Shown in pieces: positions 1-6,634 of a stretch of DNA of 8,662 nt (its first letter is position 1; every line of letters starts with the position of its first letter). The notes beneath the pieces were generated by a model. That model was not told the DNA's origin and made no database searches. It saw only the letters and a program-made list of their open reading frames with translations. The translations under genes and the position numbers were made by a program. Origin of the DNA: an uncultured Bacteroidales bacterium (GTDB taxonomy: Bacteria > Bacteroidota > Bacteroidia > Bacteroidales > Paludibacteraceae); assembly GCA_903912795.1 (NCBI GenBank), contig CAIWIS010000917.1:1-8662 (forward strand). The letters are read 5' to 3'.

Positions 1-1789
1 ACATTTTAACAGCACGTCTGTAAGCTGTTGCATCCGGAGTTCCCGACGAAAATTCGTTATAAACCTGATCGGTTGTAAGAACATTAACTCGTAAATTGTC
101 GATTGTGCGATGAGCTTGTGCTAATTCCTCAGCTTGAACCACAAACTTTGGATTTGTAATTATAATCATTTCGGCCTGAGGCATAGCATGTATATTCTGA
201 TTAGCTACCGGCCCAATAATTTCGGGCTTAGGAAACGAGCTTGCTAAGGTAGGGTCAATAGCCAAATAATTTTTCACATCTACACCAGGTGCAGTGAATG
301 TCATTTTACTATCCACAAGTTGAGTTTGAATGCGGCTTATATTATGAGATTCGGTTATATCCCAAATCTGAACATTGGCTCCCGCATCGCTAATTTTATA
401 TTGGCAGTAATTATTAGTCCCCAGTTGACCTATGTACTGAAACGGCATAAAAGCTCCACTCATTTTGAGAGCTCGCTGTGCATTTACTTCTAAGTAATTT
501 AGATATGCAATTGATGTTGGAACAACCTGATTGTAAGTGAGTTTGAAATTAAGCGCATCGCGAGTTGGAGTAAAAGTATAAAAACCGTTCGAAGCTTTTG
601 CTTTTTCGTAACCATCACCATCAGTACGTTTGGGTATTTGCAAAGATTTTTGTTGAGTTCCATCCAAATCAATATTGAATGAAGTTACAACAGAAGCAGA
701 TGCAGCAACATCGAGTCTTACTTTTGTTGAATTTGATTGTACAATATTAGGGAAATTAAATACGTACGAATTGGTATTTCTTTCGTCGAACTTTTGCCCA
801 TAAAACTCTTTGCCCGAATTGGCTAGATTAATTAATTCGTTTTCTGAAACAGAATAATCCGTAAATTCTTCGACCGTTACAGTAGGAGAACCTTGCGGAA
901 CAGTAATGGTTTTTGTTTCAATTTTCCGCCCAACGCCAGCATCCGAAGTTACAAAATAATAACCTTTGGTTGCATACGAACTTATGGTATGAATAAACAT
1001 TTCGCGCGTACGATCGTAACTCCATTTTTGAATACCTTTTGCATAAAAAAGCACATAATCGCCAGAGTTAAACACACCATCGCTGCCTTTTTCCATGTGA
1101 ATGGACAATTCGGGGAGGTCATCAATCATTGGATTCGCAAAATTTTGATCAAGCACTTCGCCTCCATAGCCAAAAATACGCACATTAGCTGGGTTTATTC
1201 CCATTGCATTCAAATCCTCGTACGTTAAGCGGTAAACACCAGCATTTACAATAGCTATTTTAATAAATTTACCCGATGCTAAAACCGAGTTTGGAGCAAA
1301 AGAATGCAATAATCCTGCTTTTACTTTCTGCGCTTTTGCTGTCTTCTCAACCACGAGCGTAAACGATTTTAATTTCTGAATAACACCATTGTTCAATACA
1401 AAAGGCGAAATTAAAATATCGAGATAGCTTGTTCCACGTAAATTTAGCATGGAAGTAGTTGGTGCTATACGTTGATTGGTAATTGATTTCGACGACAATA
1501 AAAGCAATTCATCGGGACTTGCATTTTCGAAAACTGGCTGTTGAATTAATACCTGATACGTATAGTTCGACTCAGCTGGAATACGTTTATTAAAAAAAGG
1601 CAATTGCGTTTCGTCAGGGAAAACAGCATTACTAAAGTTAATCAATTTTGTGGTCGACTTATCAATAGTCATTGTTTCCACACCTTTCCACGAAATAGTG
1701 GATTCGGCAGAAAAAACAATTTCTTGGGCAAATAAGAAACCTGAAAACAATGCAGCAAGTAGAAATATAATTGATCGTTGGAATTTCAT
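1..1789 (-). CDS. porU: Type IX secretion system sortase PorU, N-terminal part (cut by left edge)
   Basis: PorU is the cell-surface C25 (gingipain-family) cysteine protease that removes the C-terminal signal of type IX cargo and attaches the cargo to anionic LPS. The frame is open from the ATG at 1789 to the edge, giving 596 residues of a family usually about 1,100-1,200 long. It begins with a signal peptide (MKFQRSIIFLLAALFSGFLFA, cleavage likely before QEI). About 500 beta-rich residues follow, matching the PorU N-terminal region. The C25 domain starts near residue 539 (AEMIIITNPKF) and reaches the family-typical EFSSGTPDATAYRRAVKM. The catalytic His and Cys should lie beyond the edge, so activity cannot be judged. 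A 117-base gap separates it from the FAH-family gene. I found no convincing promoter or Shine-Dalgarno there. The alternative, another C25 protease, is less likely because of the long N-terminal region. Confidence 0.88.
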   Translation of the reverse strand, partial: MKFQRSIIFLLAALFSGFLFAQEIVFSAESTISWKGVETMTIDKSTTKLINFSNAVFPDETQLPFFNKRIPAESNYTYQVLIQQPVFENASPDELLLLSSKSITNQRIAPTTSMLNLRGTSYLDILISPFVLNNGVIQKLKSFTLVVEKTAKAQKVKAGLLHSFAPNSVLASGKFIKIAIVNAGVYRLTYEDLNAMGINPANVRIFGYGGEVLDQNFANPMIDDLPELSIHMEKGSDGVFNSGDYVLFYAKGIQKWSYDRTREMFIHTISSYATKGYYFVTSDAGVGRKIETKTITVPQGSPTVTVEEFTDYSVSENELINLANSGKEFYGQKFDERNTNSYVFNFPNIVQSNSTKVRLDVAASASVVTSFNIDLDGTQQKSLQIPKRTDGDGYEKAKASNGFYTFTPTRDALNFKLTYNQVVPTSIAYLNYLEVNAQRALKMSGAFMPFQYIGQLGTNNYCQYKISDAGANVQIWDITESHNISRIQTQLVDSKMTFTAPGVDVKNYLAIDPTLASSFPKPEIIGPVANQNIHAMPQAEMIIITNPKFVVQAEELAQAHRTIDNLRVNVLTTDQVYNEFSSGTPDATAYRRAVKM

Positions 1790-1906
1790 TATAAAAATTT
1801 TTATCGAATGATAAATTAAAAAATCCGCACTGCTCTATATTTGAAAGCAGGTACAATTGATAACGATTTTAGCTTCAGATTATTATTTATACGCCTAAAG
1901 TATAAC

Positions 1907-2518
1907 TTATTTTATATTAAAATCGAACATTTTTTGATCGAAAATATAACCTTGTAGTCTGTCGCCTGGTTTTACTGTACCTACTCCAGCCGGTGTACCA
2001 GTAAATAAAATATCGCCTATCTTCAGTGTAAAAAAACGACTTACATACGCAATGAGTTCATTTATTGGAAAAATCATTTCGGCTGAATGTCCATTCTGAA
2101 CAATGTTGCCATTCAAATCGAGCTTAAAACGTATGTCCTGCACATTAGTTAAGTCTTGTACAGGAATGAAATTGCCAATTACTGCCGAATTGTCAAAAGC
2201 TTTACTTATTTCCCAAGGCTTGCCTTCGGCTTTGAGTTTGCGCTGTAAGTCGCGAGCAGTAAAGTCAACTCCTAATCCAATTTCGGAGTAATAACGATGT
2301 GCAAATTGTGGAGCTATATTTTTGCCTATGCGATTAATTTTTACAATTAATTCTGTTTCGTAATGCAGTTCCTCCGAAAAATCGGGAACATAAAAAGGCT
2401 TGTTGTTTTTTAACAAAGCTGTGTCTGGTTTCATAAACACAACTGGTTCAGTAGGATTTTTTGAGTTCAATTCTTTATTATGCTCAACATAATTTTGACC
2501 TATAGCAAATATTTTCAT
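1907..2518 (-). CDS. Fumarylacetoacetate hydrolase (FAH) family protein
   Basis: This is a single-domain FAH-fold protein of 203 residues, near the usual size of the short YcgM/FAHD1-like members. Family enzymes use Mg2+ to act on 2-oxo acids: acylpyruvate hydrolysis, oxaloacetate decarboxylation or tautomerisation, and related isomerisations. Visible marks are the N-terminal GQNY (7-10), the acidic metal ligands E54 and E56 in HYETEL, D85 in GVDFTARD, the active-site lysine K106 in ISKAFD, and the C-terminal TGTPAGVG (173-180). No signal peptide is seen, so it is probably cytosolic. It starts 6 bases after the rex stop and is almost certainly cotranscribed with rex, which suggests a link to central metabolism. 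The substrate cannot be read from sequence. Oxaloacetate or acylpyruvate is an inference, and automated names such as 2-hydroxyhepta-2,4-diene-1,7-dioate isomerase would be over-precise. Confidence 0.88.
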   Translation of the reverse strand: MKIFAIGQNYVEHNKELNSKNPTEPVVFMKPDTALLKNNKPFYVPDFSEELHYETELIVKINRIGKNIAPQFAHRYYSEIGLGVDFTARDLQRKLKAEGKPWEISKAFDNSAVIGNFIPVQDLTNVQDIRFKLDLNGNIVQNGHSAEMIFPINELIAYVSRFFTLKIGDILFTGTPAGVGTVKPGDRLQGYIFDQKMFDFNIK

Positions 2519-2524
2519 ACGTTT

Positions 2525-3202
2525 TTATTTTGACTTTTTATCGGCGCAATCCTCACACGCTTTTATTTCGTTTAAGCGGTTAAACATGACAGCTAAATGT
2601 GCGTAAATCGACGTGTTTTGTACCACTATTCTTTCGGGCACTCTAATTCTATAAGGTGTAAAATTCCATATTGCTTTAATACCACCTTCAACCATTATTT
2701 CGGCTACATCCTGTGCTTTATCAACCGGAACTGTAAGTATACCAATGTTGATGCCTGTTTTCTTCTGTAGCTCTTTAAAGCGATCAAAATGATGAATAGG
2801 CACTCTGTTTATGCTTGTGCCTGCAAGTTCGTATTTTACATCAAAACCAGCAGCTATTTCTAACCCAAATTGTTCCAATCCATTATCGTGCATCAATGCT
2901 CCACCCAAACTCCCAACTCCAAACAAAAATGCTTTGTGCGAATTGGTAAATCCTAGAAATTTTTCGAGAATTTCAACAAGTTCCACTACATCGTACCCAA
3001 CTCTTGTTTTACCGGTTATTTGTACAAACGAAAGATCTTTAGCAACCATCGAAGGATCAACAGCAATATTTTTGGATATCTGTGTCGATGACAAATACTG
3101 TTCGCCATTTTTCATTACAAGTTGTGCATAAGCCAAATACCATGGAAGCCTACGCAAGGTTGGTTCAGGCACTTTAAACGTTATTTCGGAAGAATTGTCC
3201 AT
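2525..3202 (-). CDS. rex: Redox-sensing transcriptional repressor Rex
   Basis: Rex represses fermentation and anaerobic-respiration genes when NAD+ is high and leaves DNA when it binds NADH. The protein has 225 residues, slightly longer than the usual 210-215. Residues about 10-85 form the winged-helix DNA-binding domain (PEPTLRRLPWYL, then LSSTQISKNIAVDPSMVAKDLS and RVGYDV). Residues 92-205 form the Rossmann NADH domain with GVGSLG (95-100), an acidic residue after beta-2 (D121 in GFD), and the characteristic IWNFTP. The C-terminal tail carries a CEDC pair (C216, C219) and ends in a lysine-rich stretch. A minus-strand TATTTTTG lies 35 bases upstream of the ATG and fits the Bacteroidota -7 element. 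The FAH-family gene follows after 6 bases. I saw no clear palindromic Rex operator in the upstream gap. Confidence 0.93.
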   Translation of the reverse strand: MDNSSEITFKVPEPTLRRLPWYLAYAQLVMKNGEQYLSSTQISKNIAVDPSMVAKDLSFVQITGKTRVGYDVVELVEILEKFLGFTNSHKAFLFGVGSLGGALMHDNGLEQFGLEIAAGFDVKYELAGTSINRVPIHHFDRFKELQKKTGINIGILTVPVDKAQDVAEIMVEGGIKAIWNFTPYRIRVPERIVVQNTSIYAHLAVMFNRLNEIKACEDCADKKSK

Positions 3203-3236
3203 GTAATATGATTCTTTTTAGGATTTGATTTACATG

Positions 3237-3244
3237 CAAAAATA
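3237..3244 (-). promoter_or_regulatory. Candidate -7 promoter element for rex
   Basis: Read on the minus strand the site is TATTTTTG, a full match to the Bacteroidota housekeeping -7 consensus TAnnTTTG. Its downstream edge is 34 bases before the rex ATG, so transcription would begin near 3230 with a leader of roughly 25-30 bases. A clear -33 TTG is not present at the expected spacing. The surroundings are A/T-rich, so a chance match is possible. Confidence 0.42.
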
Positions 3245-3313
3245 ATCATTTTTTTGGAATTGCTTGAATAATTGACTTTTAATTATTTTATTGCTACTAA
3301 AAGAATTGATATA

Positions 3314-4522
3314 TCAGTTAAGTTTTTCAAAATCAGACCAAAATGTAGGATACGATTTGCTTACCACTTGAGGCTCTTCAATAATAATTGGAGTAATGAT
3401 TGAAACTGGGGCAAATGCCATAGCCATACGATGATCGTCGTAGGTTTTGATACTTACTTTATCAGCCACAGCGCATCGTTCACCACTCCATGCCAATTCA
3501 CCTTCGGCAGGTTCAAATAGCACAAAACCTAATTTACCTAATTCATTTATCAAGGCTGCTATTCGGTCGGTTTCTTTAATTTTTAAACTTTCGAGCCCAC
3601 AAAAATTAAATGGAATCCCCTTAAGGCAACAGGTCACGGCTAGCGTTTGTGTTAAATCGGGTTGGTCTGTAAAATCGTATTCCATCTTGCTTGTAAAGTT
3701 CCCTGTTGGCGAAAGCAAAGCTCCACCATCCAGAAACGACGTTTTTACTCCCAATTGCTCATAAAGTTCCGCCACTTTACTATCGCCTTGATAGCTGTTT
3801 TCGAATAATCCTTTGAGGTAAATGCCACCAGCATTCACCAGCGACAAAATTTGGTACCAATACGATGCCGCTGACCAATCCGATTCTACTTTATATGGAA
3901 CAGGCTGATAATCTTGTGGTTCTATCGAAATAATATTGTCAGTAAAATCAACATCAACGCCATATTCTTCCATCATGCGCATGGTCATTTGAATGTATGG
4001 TTTCGAAATTATTTTTCCTTCGAGCGTAATTTTCAGCCCATTTTGCATGTTGGGTGCAATCATCATTAAAGCCGAAATATATTGGCTACTAACATTGCCT
4101 TTTAGCTTTATTTCGCCACCCATAAGAGCACTTCCAAAAATACGCAACGGTGGAAATCCTTCATTTTCAATGTATTCAATACGTGCCCCTAATTGATTTA
4201 AAGCATCAACCAGCAGTTTTATAGGGCGCTGTTTCATCCGTTCACTTCCCGTAATTATCCATTCGCCTACTGTTTTTGATAAAAATGCTGTAAGGAATCG
4301 CATGGAAGTACCAGCTGCACCTATATCAAAAGTGGTGCTATTTGAGTCCAACGCTTCAACTAACACGGTTGTATCGTCGCAAATAGCCAAATTTTCAATT
4401 TCGTACGGACTGTATGCCAATGCATCCAAAATTAAGGCTCTGTTACTTATGCTTTTCGATGCTGGAAGTTTAATTTCCAGATGGATATTCTCAATTGGGT
4501 TGTAAAGTTGTTTGGGAGTCAT
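3314..4522 (-). CDS. aroA: 3-phosphoshikimate 1-carboxyvinyltransferase (EPSP synthase)
   Basis: This cytosolic enzyme joins phosphoenolpyruvate to shikimate-3-phosphate, the sixth step of the shikimate pathway. It has 402 residues, a little shorter than E. coli AroA (427), with both inverted-repeat-type domains present. Substrate-site motifs are all visible: LPASKSISNR (K23, S24, R28), AAGTSMRFL (69-77), RMKQRP (95-100), SSQ (145-147), the catalytic D289 in DQPDL, E317 in IKETDR, DDHRMAMAF (H364, R365) and K389 in VSKSYP. The loop at 69-77 differs from the E. coli NAGTAMRPL: Asn is Ala and the proline position is Phe76. The start 45 bases after the alcohol dehydrogenase stop suits readthrough from that gene. 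No complete operon of aromatic genes is seen here. Confidence 0.95.
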   Translation of the reverse strand: MTPKQLYNPIENIHLEIKLPASKSISNRALILDALAYSPYEIENLAICDDTTVLVEALDSNSTTFDIGAAGTSMRFLTAFLSKTVGEWIITGSERMKQRPIKLLVDALNQLGARIEYIENEGFPPLRIFGSALMGGEIKLKGNVSSQYISALMMIAPNMQNGLKITLEGKIISKPYIQMTMRMMEEYGVDVDFTDNIISIEPQDYQPVPYKVESDWSAASYWYQILSLVNAGGIYLKGLFENSYQGDSKVAELYEQLGVKTSFLDGGALLSPTGNFTSKMEYDFTDQPDLTQTLAVTCCLKGIPFNFCGLESLKIKETDRIAALINELGKLGFVLFEPAEGELAWSGERCAVADKVSIKTYDDHRMAMAFAPVSIITPIIIEEPQVVSKSYPTFWSDFEKLN

Positions 4523-4567
4523 TGAATAATTATTTAGAAGCCTCTTTACTATGATGCGGTTTAATGA

Positions 4568-5734
4568 TTAAACTGCCAATTCATAAATTTTTCGAACATC
4601 ATCCGAAGTCAGTTTTACAAAACTTCCCATTGTTTGTTCGCCCAAGCCAAGTGTTTTAACCAACAATGGTATATCTTCGGCTTTCGCTCCAAGCTCGGCA
4701 AAACGAATAGGCATACCAATAGAAGTGGCAAATTGTTCGTAGCGTTGAATGCCTTGTAATGCCGTTTTTTCAGAATTTTGAAAATCCATTTCGCACCCCC
4801 AAACACGTACTGCAAACTGAGCAAAACGCATAAGGTCATGATGCATTACATATTTCATCCATGCCGGAAACATTACTGCTAATCCAGCACCATGAGCTAC
4901 ATCATATAATCCTGATAGTTCGTGTTCCATTTGGTGACTTGACCAATCGCTCTCACGCCCCACACCACAGGTATCGTTGTGAGCTACCATTCCAGCCCAC
5001 ATAAGGTTAGCACGGGCATCGTAGTCATTTGGGTCGGTCATTGCTTTAGGTGCTTCGTTGATTATGGTCAACATGATTCCTTCGGCTAGGCGGTCGGATA
5101 TTTCCACATTTTTAGTATTTGTAAAATAGCGTTCCATAACATGCGCCATCATATCGATAGCACCACAAGCTGTTTGAAAAGGTGGCAGCGAGCAAGTAAG
5201 CTCTGGATTTAAAATTGAAAATGCAGGGCGCAACACGTCGTGGTTGGCAGCACGTTTCAACATACCGTTTTCGTGCGTGATAACCGTTCCCATTGAGCCT
5301 TCGCTTCCAGCTGCGGTAAGTGTTAGAATGGTAGCTACAGGCAAGGCCTTTTCAATGCGTTTTCCGCAGTAAAAATCCCAAAAGTCACCTTCGTATACAG
5401 CACCCAACGCAATGGCTTTGGCCGAGTCAATTACACTTCCACCACCAACAGCTAATATAAAGTCGATATTTTCGCGTTTGCAAAGTTCAACTCCAGAATA
5501 TACCAATCCACTGCGAGGATTTGGAACTACTCCACCCAATTCGGTAAACCAAACACCTGCTTCCGAAAGTGATTTCTTTACTCGGTCAAGAAGTCCGCTT
5601 TTTATAACTGAACCGCTACCATAATGAATTAAAACGCGTGTACCACCAAATCGTTTGGTGTACTTTCCAGCTTCCTTTTCGCGTTCACTACCGAAAATAA
5701 ACTGAGTTGGACTGTAAAAATTAAAATTATCCAT
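4568..5734 (-). CDS. Iron-containing alcohol dehydrogenase, YqhD/butanol dehydrogenase type
   Basis: This is a group III metal-dependent alcohol dehydrogenase that would reduce aldehydes to alcohols with NADH or NADPH in the cytosol. Its 388 residues match YqhD and clostridial BdhA/BdhB in length. The opening MDNFNFYSPTQFIFG is typical of this subfamily. The nucleotide-binding part holds YGSGS (38-42) and VGGGSVIDSAKA (96-107). The metal ligands fall at D194, H198, H267 and H281, and H271 and AHGAG are also conserved. The fold thus looks intact and active. Physiological substrate and cofactor preference cannot be settled from sequence. The leader upstream of the ATG consists almost entirely of octamer repeats from the neighbouring four-helix-bundle element and has no visible Shine-Dalgarno. 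With rex two genes downstream, control by NADH level is plausible but unproven. Confidence 0.9.
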   Translation of the reverse strand: MDNFNFYSPTQFIFGSEREKEAGKYTKRFGGTRVLIHYGSGSVIKSGLLDRVKKSLSEAGVWFTELGGVVPNPRSGLVYSGVELCKRENIDFILAVGGGSVIDSAKAIALGAVYEGDFWDFYCGKRIEKALPVATILTLTAAGSEGSMGTVITHENGMLKRAANHDVLRPAFSILNPELTCSLPPFQTACGAIDMMAHVMERYFTNTKNVEISDRLAEGIMLTIINEAPKAMTDPNDYDARANLMWAGMVAHNDTCGVGRESDWSSHQMEHELSGLYDVAHGAGLAVMFPAWMKYVMHHDLMRFAQFAVRVWGCEMDFQNSEKTALQGIQRYEQFATSIGMPIRFAELGAKAEDIPLLVKTLGLGEQTMGSFVKLTSDDVRKIYELAV

Positions 5735-5738
5735 AATA

Positions 5739-5778
5739 TTGATGTGTTGATATGATGATATGATGATGTGATGATTAA
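5739..5778 (+). repeat. Octamer repeat array A, left end of the four-helix-bundle element
   Basis: Five consecutive octamers in register fit the consensus [A/T]TGAT[A/G]TG: four good copies and a terminal ATGATTAA. The innermost 14 bases (5764-5777) are perfectly complementary to 6176-6189. The array fills most of the 53-base gap between the four-helix-bundle stop and the alcohol dehydrogenase start, ending 4 bases before that ATG. Read on the minus strand it is a run of CATCATATCAT-like sequence. Its function is unknown. Confidence 0.85.
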
Positions 5779-6189
5779 ATGTATTGATTATTTTGATTTC
5801 ATTTTTGAGATGATACTTGATAAGAGTTTTTTTATACTGAGTATTTTAGTTTTTAATTCAGGACTGAAGGGATAATTTGGTGATTTCTCACAAAGTAATA
5901 ACCAATACTCTGTTTCATCTGCTTCTTTTGCTGCAATTTTTAGTTTATGTGTAAAGTCAGCATTACTTTCACAATTTTGTGCTTCCCGAACATTTGCACC
6001 AATTGATGTTCCAGATTTAAGTATTTGATTTGCTAAAACAAATTTTCTCTTTTCTTCTAATAATTCAGCGTAAGCAATTATATCAAGAGCAAATTCAAAG
6101 CTCAATTCTAAAATTTCGTTCCTCATTTCTCAATATTTATAAATAAATTTCTTTAATCTGTAACATCACATCAACTAATCATCACATCA
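5764..6189. repeat. Perfect 14-bp inverted repeat bracketing the four-helix-bundle gene
   Basis: TGATGTGATGATTA at 5764-5777 is the exact reverse complement of TAATCATCACATCA at 6176-6189. Pairing stops at both ends (5763/6190 and 5778/6175 do not match). The arms are 398 bases apart and enclose only the four-helix-bundle ORF with its A/T-rich leader. Both arms belong to octamer arrays in opposite orientation. The symmetry could mark the ends of a mobile cassette, a long-range RNA stem, or two insertions of the same array. No target-site duplication was recognised. Confidence 0.8.
5788..6126 (-). CDS. Four-helix-bundle protein, S23/23S rRNA intervening-sequence family
   Basis: This protein of 112 residues matches the small four-helix-bundle family (TIGR02436/S23-like), first known from ORFs inside 23S rRNA intervening sequences and related to the Avd accessory protein of diversity-generating retroelements. 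Conserved blocks are SGTSIGANVREA (38-49) and KLKIAAKEADETEYWLLL (61-78). The whole chain is helical with no signal peptide or membrane segment, and the C-terminus is basic (KMKSK). Relatives form pentamers with a positive surface suited to nucleic acid, but the molecular role is unknown. By hand count its GC is about 29%, against roughly 38-50% in sampled rows of dut next door. It lies between octamer arrays that form an inverted repeat. This base composition and setting suggest insertion between dut and the alcohol dehydrogenase gene. No reverse transcriptase or variable repeat is visible, so this is not a recognisable retroelement. Confidence 0.88.
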   Translation of the reverse strand: MRNEILELSFEFALDIIAYAELLEEKRKFVLANQILKSGTSIGANVREAQNCESNADFTHKLKIAAKEADETEYWLLLCEKSPNYPFSPELKTKILSIKKLLSSIISKMKSK

Positions 6190-6190
6190 G
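6159..6190 (-). repeat. Octamer repeat array B, right end of the four-helix-bundle element
   Basis: Read on the minus strand there are four octamers in register: CTGATGTG, ATGATTAG, TTGATGTG and a decayed last copy. The array begins at the dut stop, where the first TGA of the inverted-repeat arm is the stop codon itself. It then leads into the A/T-rich leader of the four-helix-bundle gene. Orientation is opposite to array A and the same as array C near purM. Confidence 0.75.
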
Positions 6191-6618
6191 ACCCCTGTAT
6201 GTCCAAATCCGCCTGCTCCACGTTCGGTTTCGCCTAAAACATCTACTTGCAACCATTGAGCTTGTGCATGTGCGGCAATAACCATTTGACAGATGCGTTC
6301 ACCATCTTCTATAACAAAGTCGTCGGCAGAAAGATTTACGAGTATAACACATATTTCGCCACGGTAATCGGCATCGATTGTGCCAGGTGAATTAAGTACC
6401 GTAATGCCTTTTTTAATAGCCAAACCACTGCGAGGGCGAATTTGGGCCTCGTAACCTTCGGGCAATTCAATGAATAAACCTGTAGGTATAAGTTTGCGTT
6501 CCAACGGTTTAAGCGTAACCGACTCGGTTAAGTTTGCACGTAAATCCATGCCTGCCGAATGCACTGTAGCATACTCAGGCAGTGGATGTTTTGATTGGTT
6601 TACAATTTGTATTTGCAT
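6187..6618 (-). CDS. dut: dUTP diphosphatase (dUTPase)
   Basis: This cytosolic enzyme hydrolyses dUTP to dUMP and pyrophosphate, keeping uracil out of DNA and feeding dTMP synthesis. Starting at the ATG at 6618 it has 143 residues, as usual for the trimeric family. All five motifs are present: AGMDL (22-26), RPRSGLA (61-67), GTIDADYRGE (79-88, catalytic D82), GERICQMVI (106-114) and the C-terminal RGAGGFGHTG (133-142). The longer reading frame from 6666 adds 16 lysine/asparagine-rich residues that overlap the purM end and precede the normal family start (MQIQIVN), so I reject it. The gap to purM is 16 bases, which supports cotranscription. The protein ends one residue after motif 5, and its TGA stop is the first three bases of the repeat arm bordering the four-helix-bundle gene. 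Confidence 0.95.
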   Translation of the reverse strand: MQIQIVNQSKHPLPEYATVHSAGMDLRANLTESVTLKPLERKLIPTGLFIELPEGYEAQIRPRSGLAIKKGITVLNSPGTIDADYRGEICVILVNLSADDFVIEDGERICQMVIAAHAQAQWLQVDVLGETERGAGGFGHTGV

Positions 6619-6634
6619 AAAATTCTGTTTTAAT

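Noticed and set aside
893..1228. Plus-strand 111-codon open frame
   Set aside because: It lies wholly inside porU on the opposite strand, is rich in Ile, His and Asn without any recognisable domain, and is best explained as an antisense shadow.
1836..1843. Plus-strand TATATTTG resembling a -7 promoter element
   Set aside because: No plus-strand gene lies downstream and no -33 partner is evident; a chance match in A/T-rich sequence.
1662..1856. Minus-strand 64-codon frame across the porU start
   Set aside because: It is out of frame with porU over the signal-peptide region, which is clearly coding in the PorU frame.
3267..3287. Seven-base AATAATT/AATTATT hairpin between aroA and rex
   Set aside because: The stem is all A/T and has no T-tract on the minus strand after it, so it does not support a terminator for aroA.
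3307..3316. TGATATATCA palindrome over the aroA stop
   Set aside because: A perfect 10-mer palindrome without loop or flanking structure, easily expected by chance in this composition.
5735..6189. Diversity-generating retroelement remnant
   Set aside because: Only an Avd-like fold family is shared; there is no reverse transcriptase, template repeat or variable repeat in the window.
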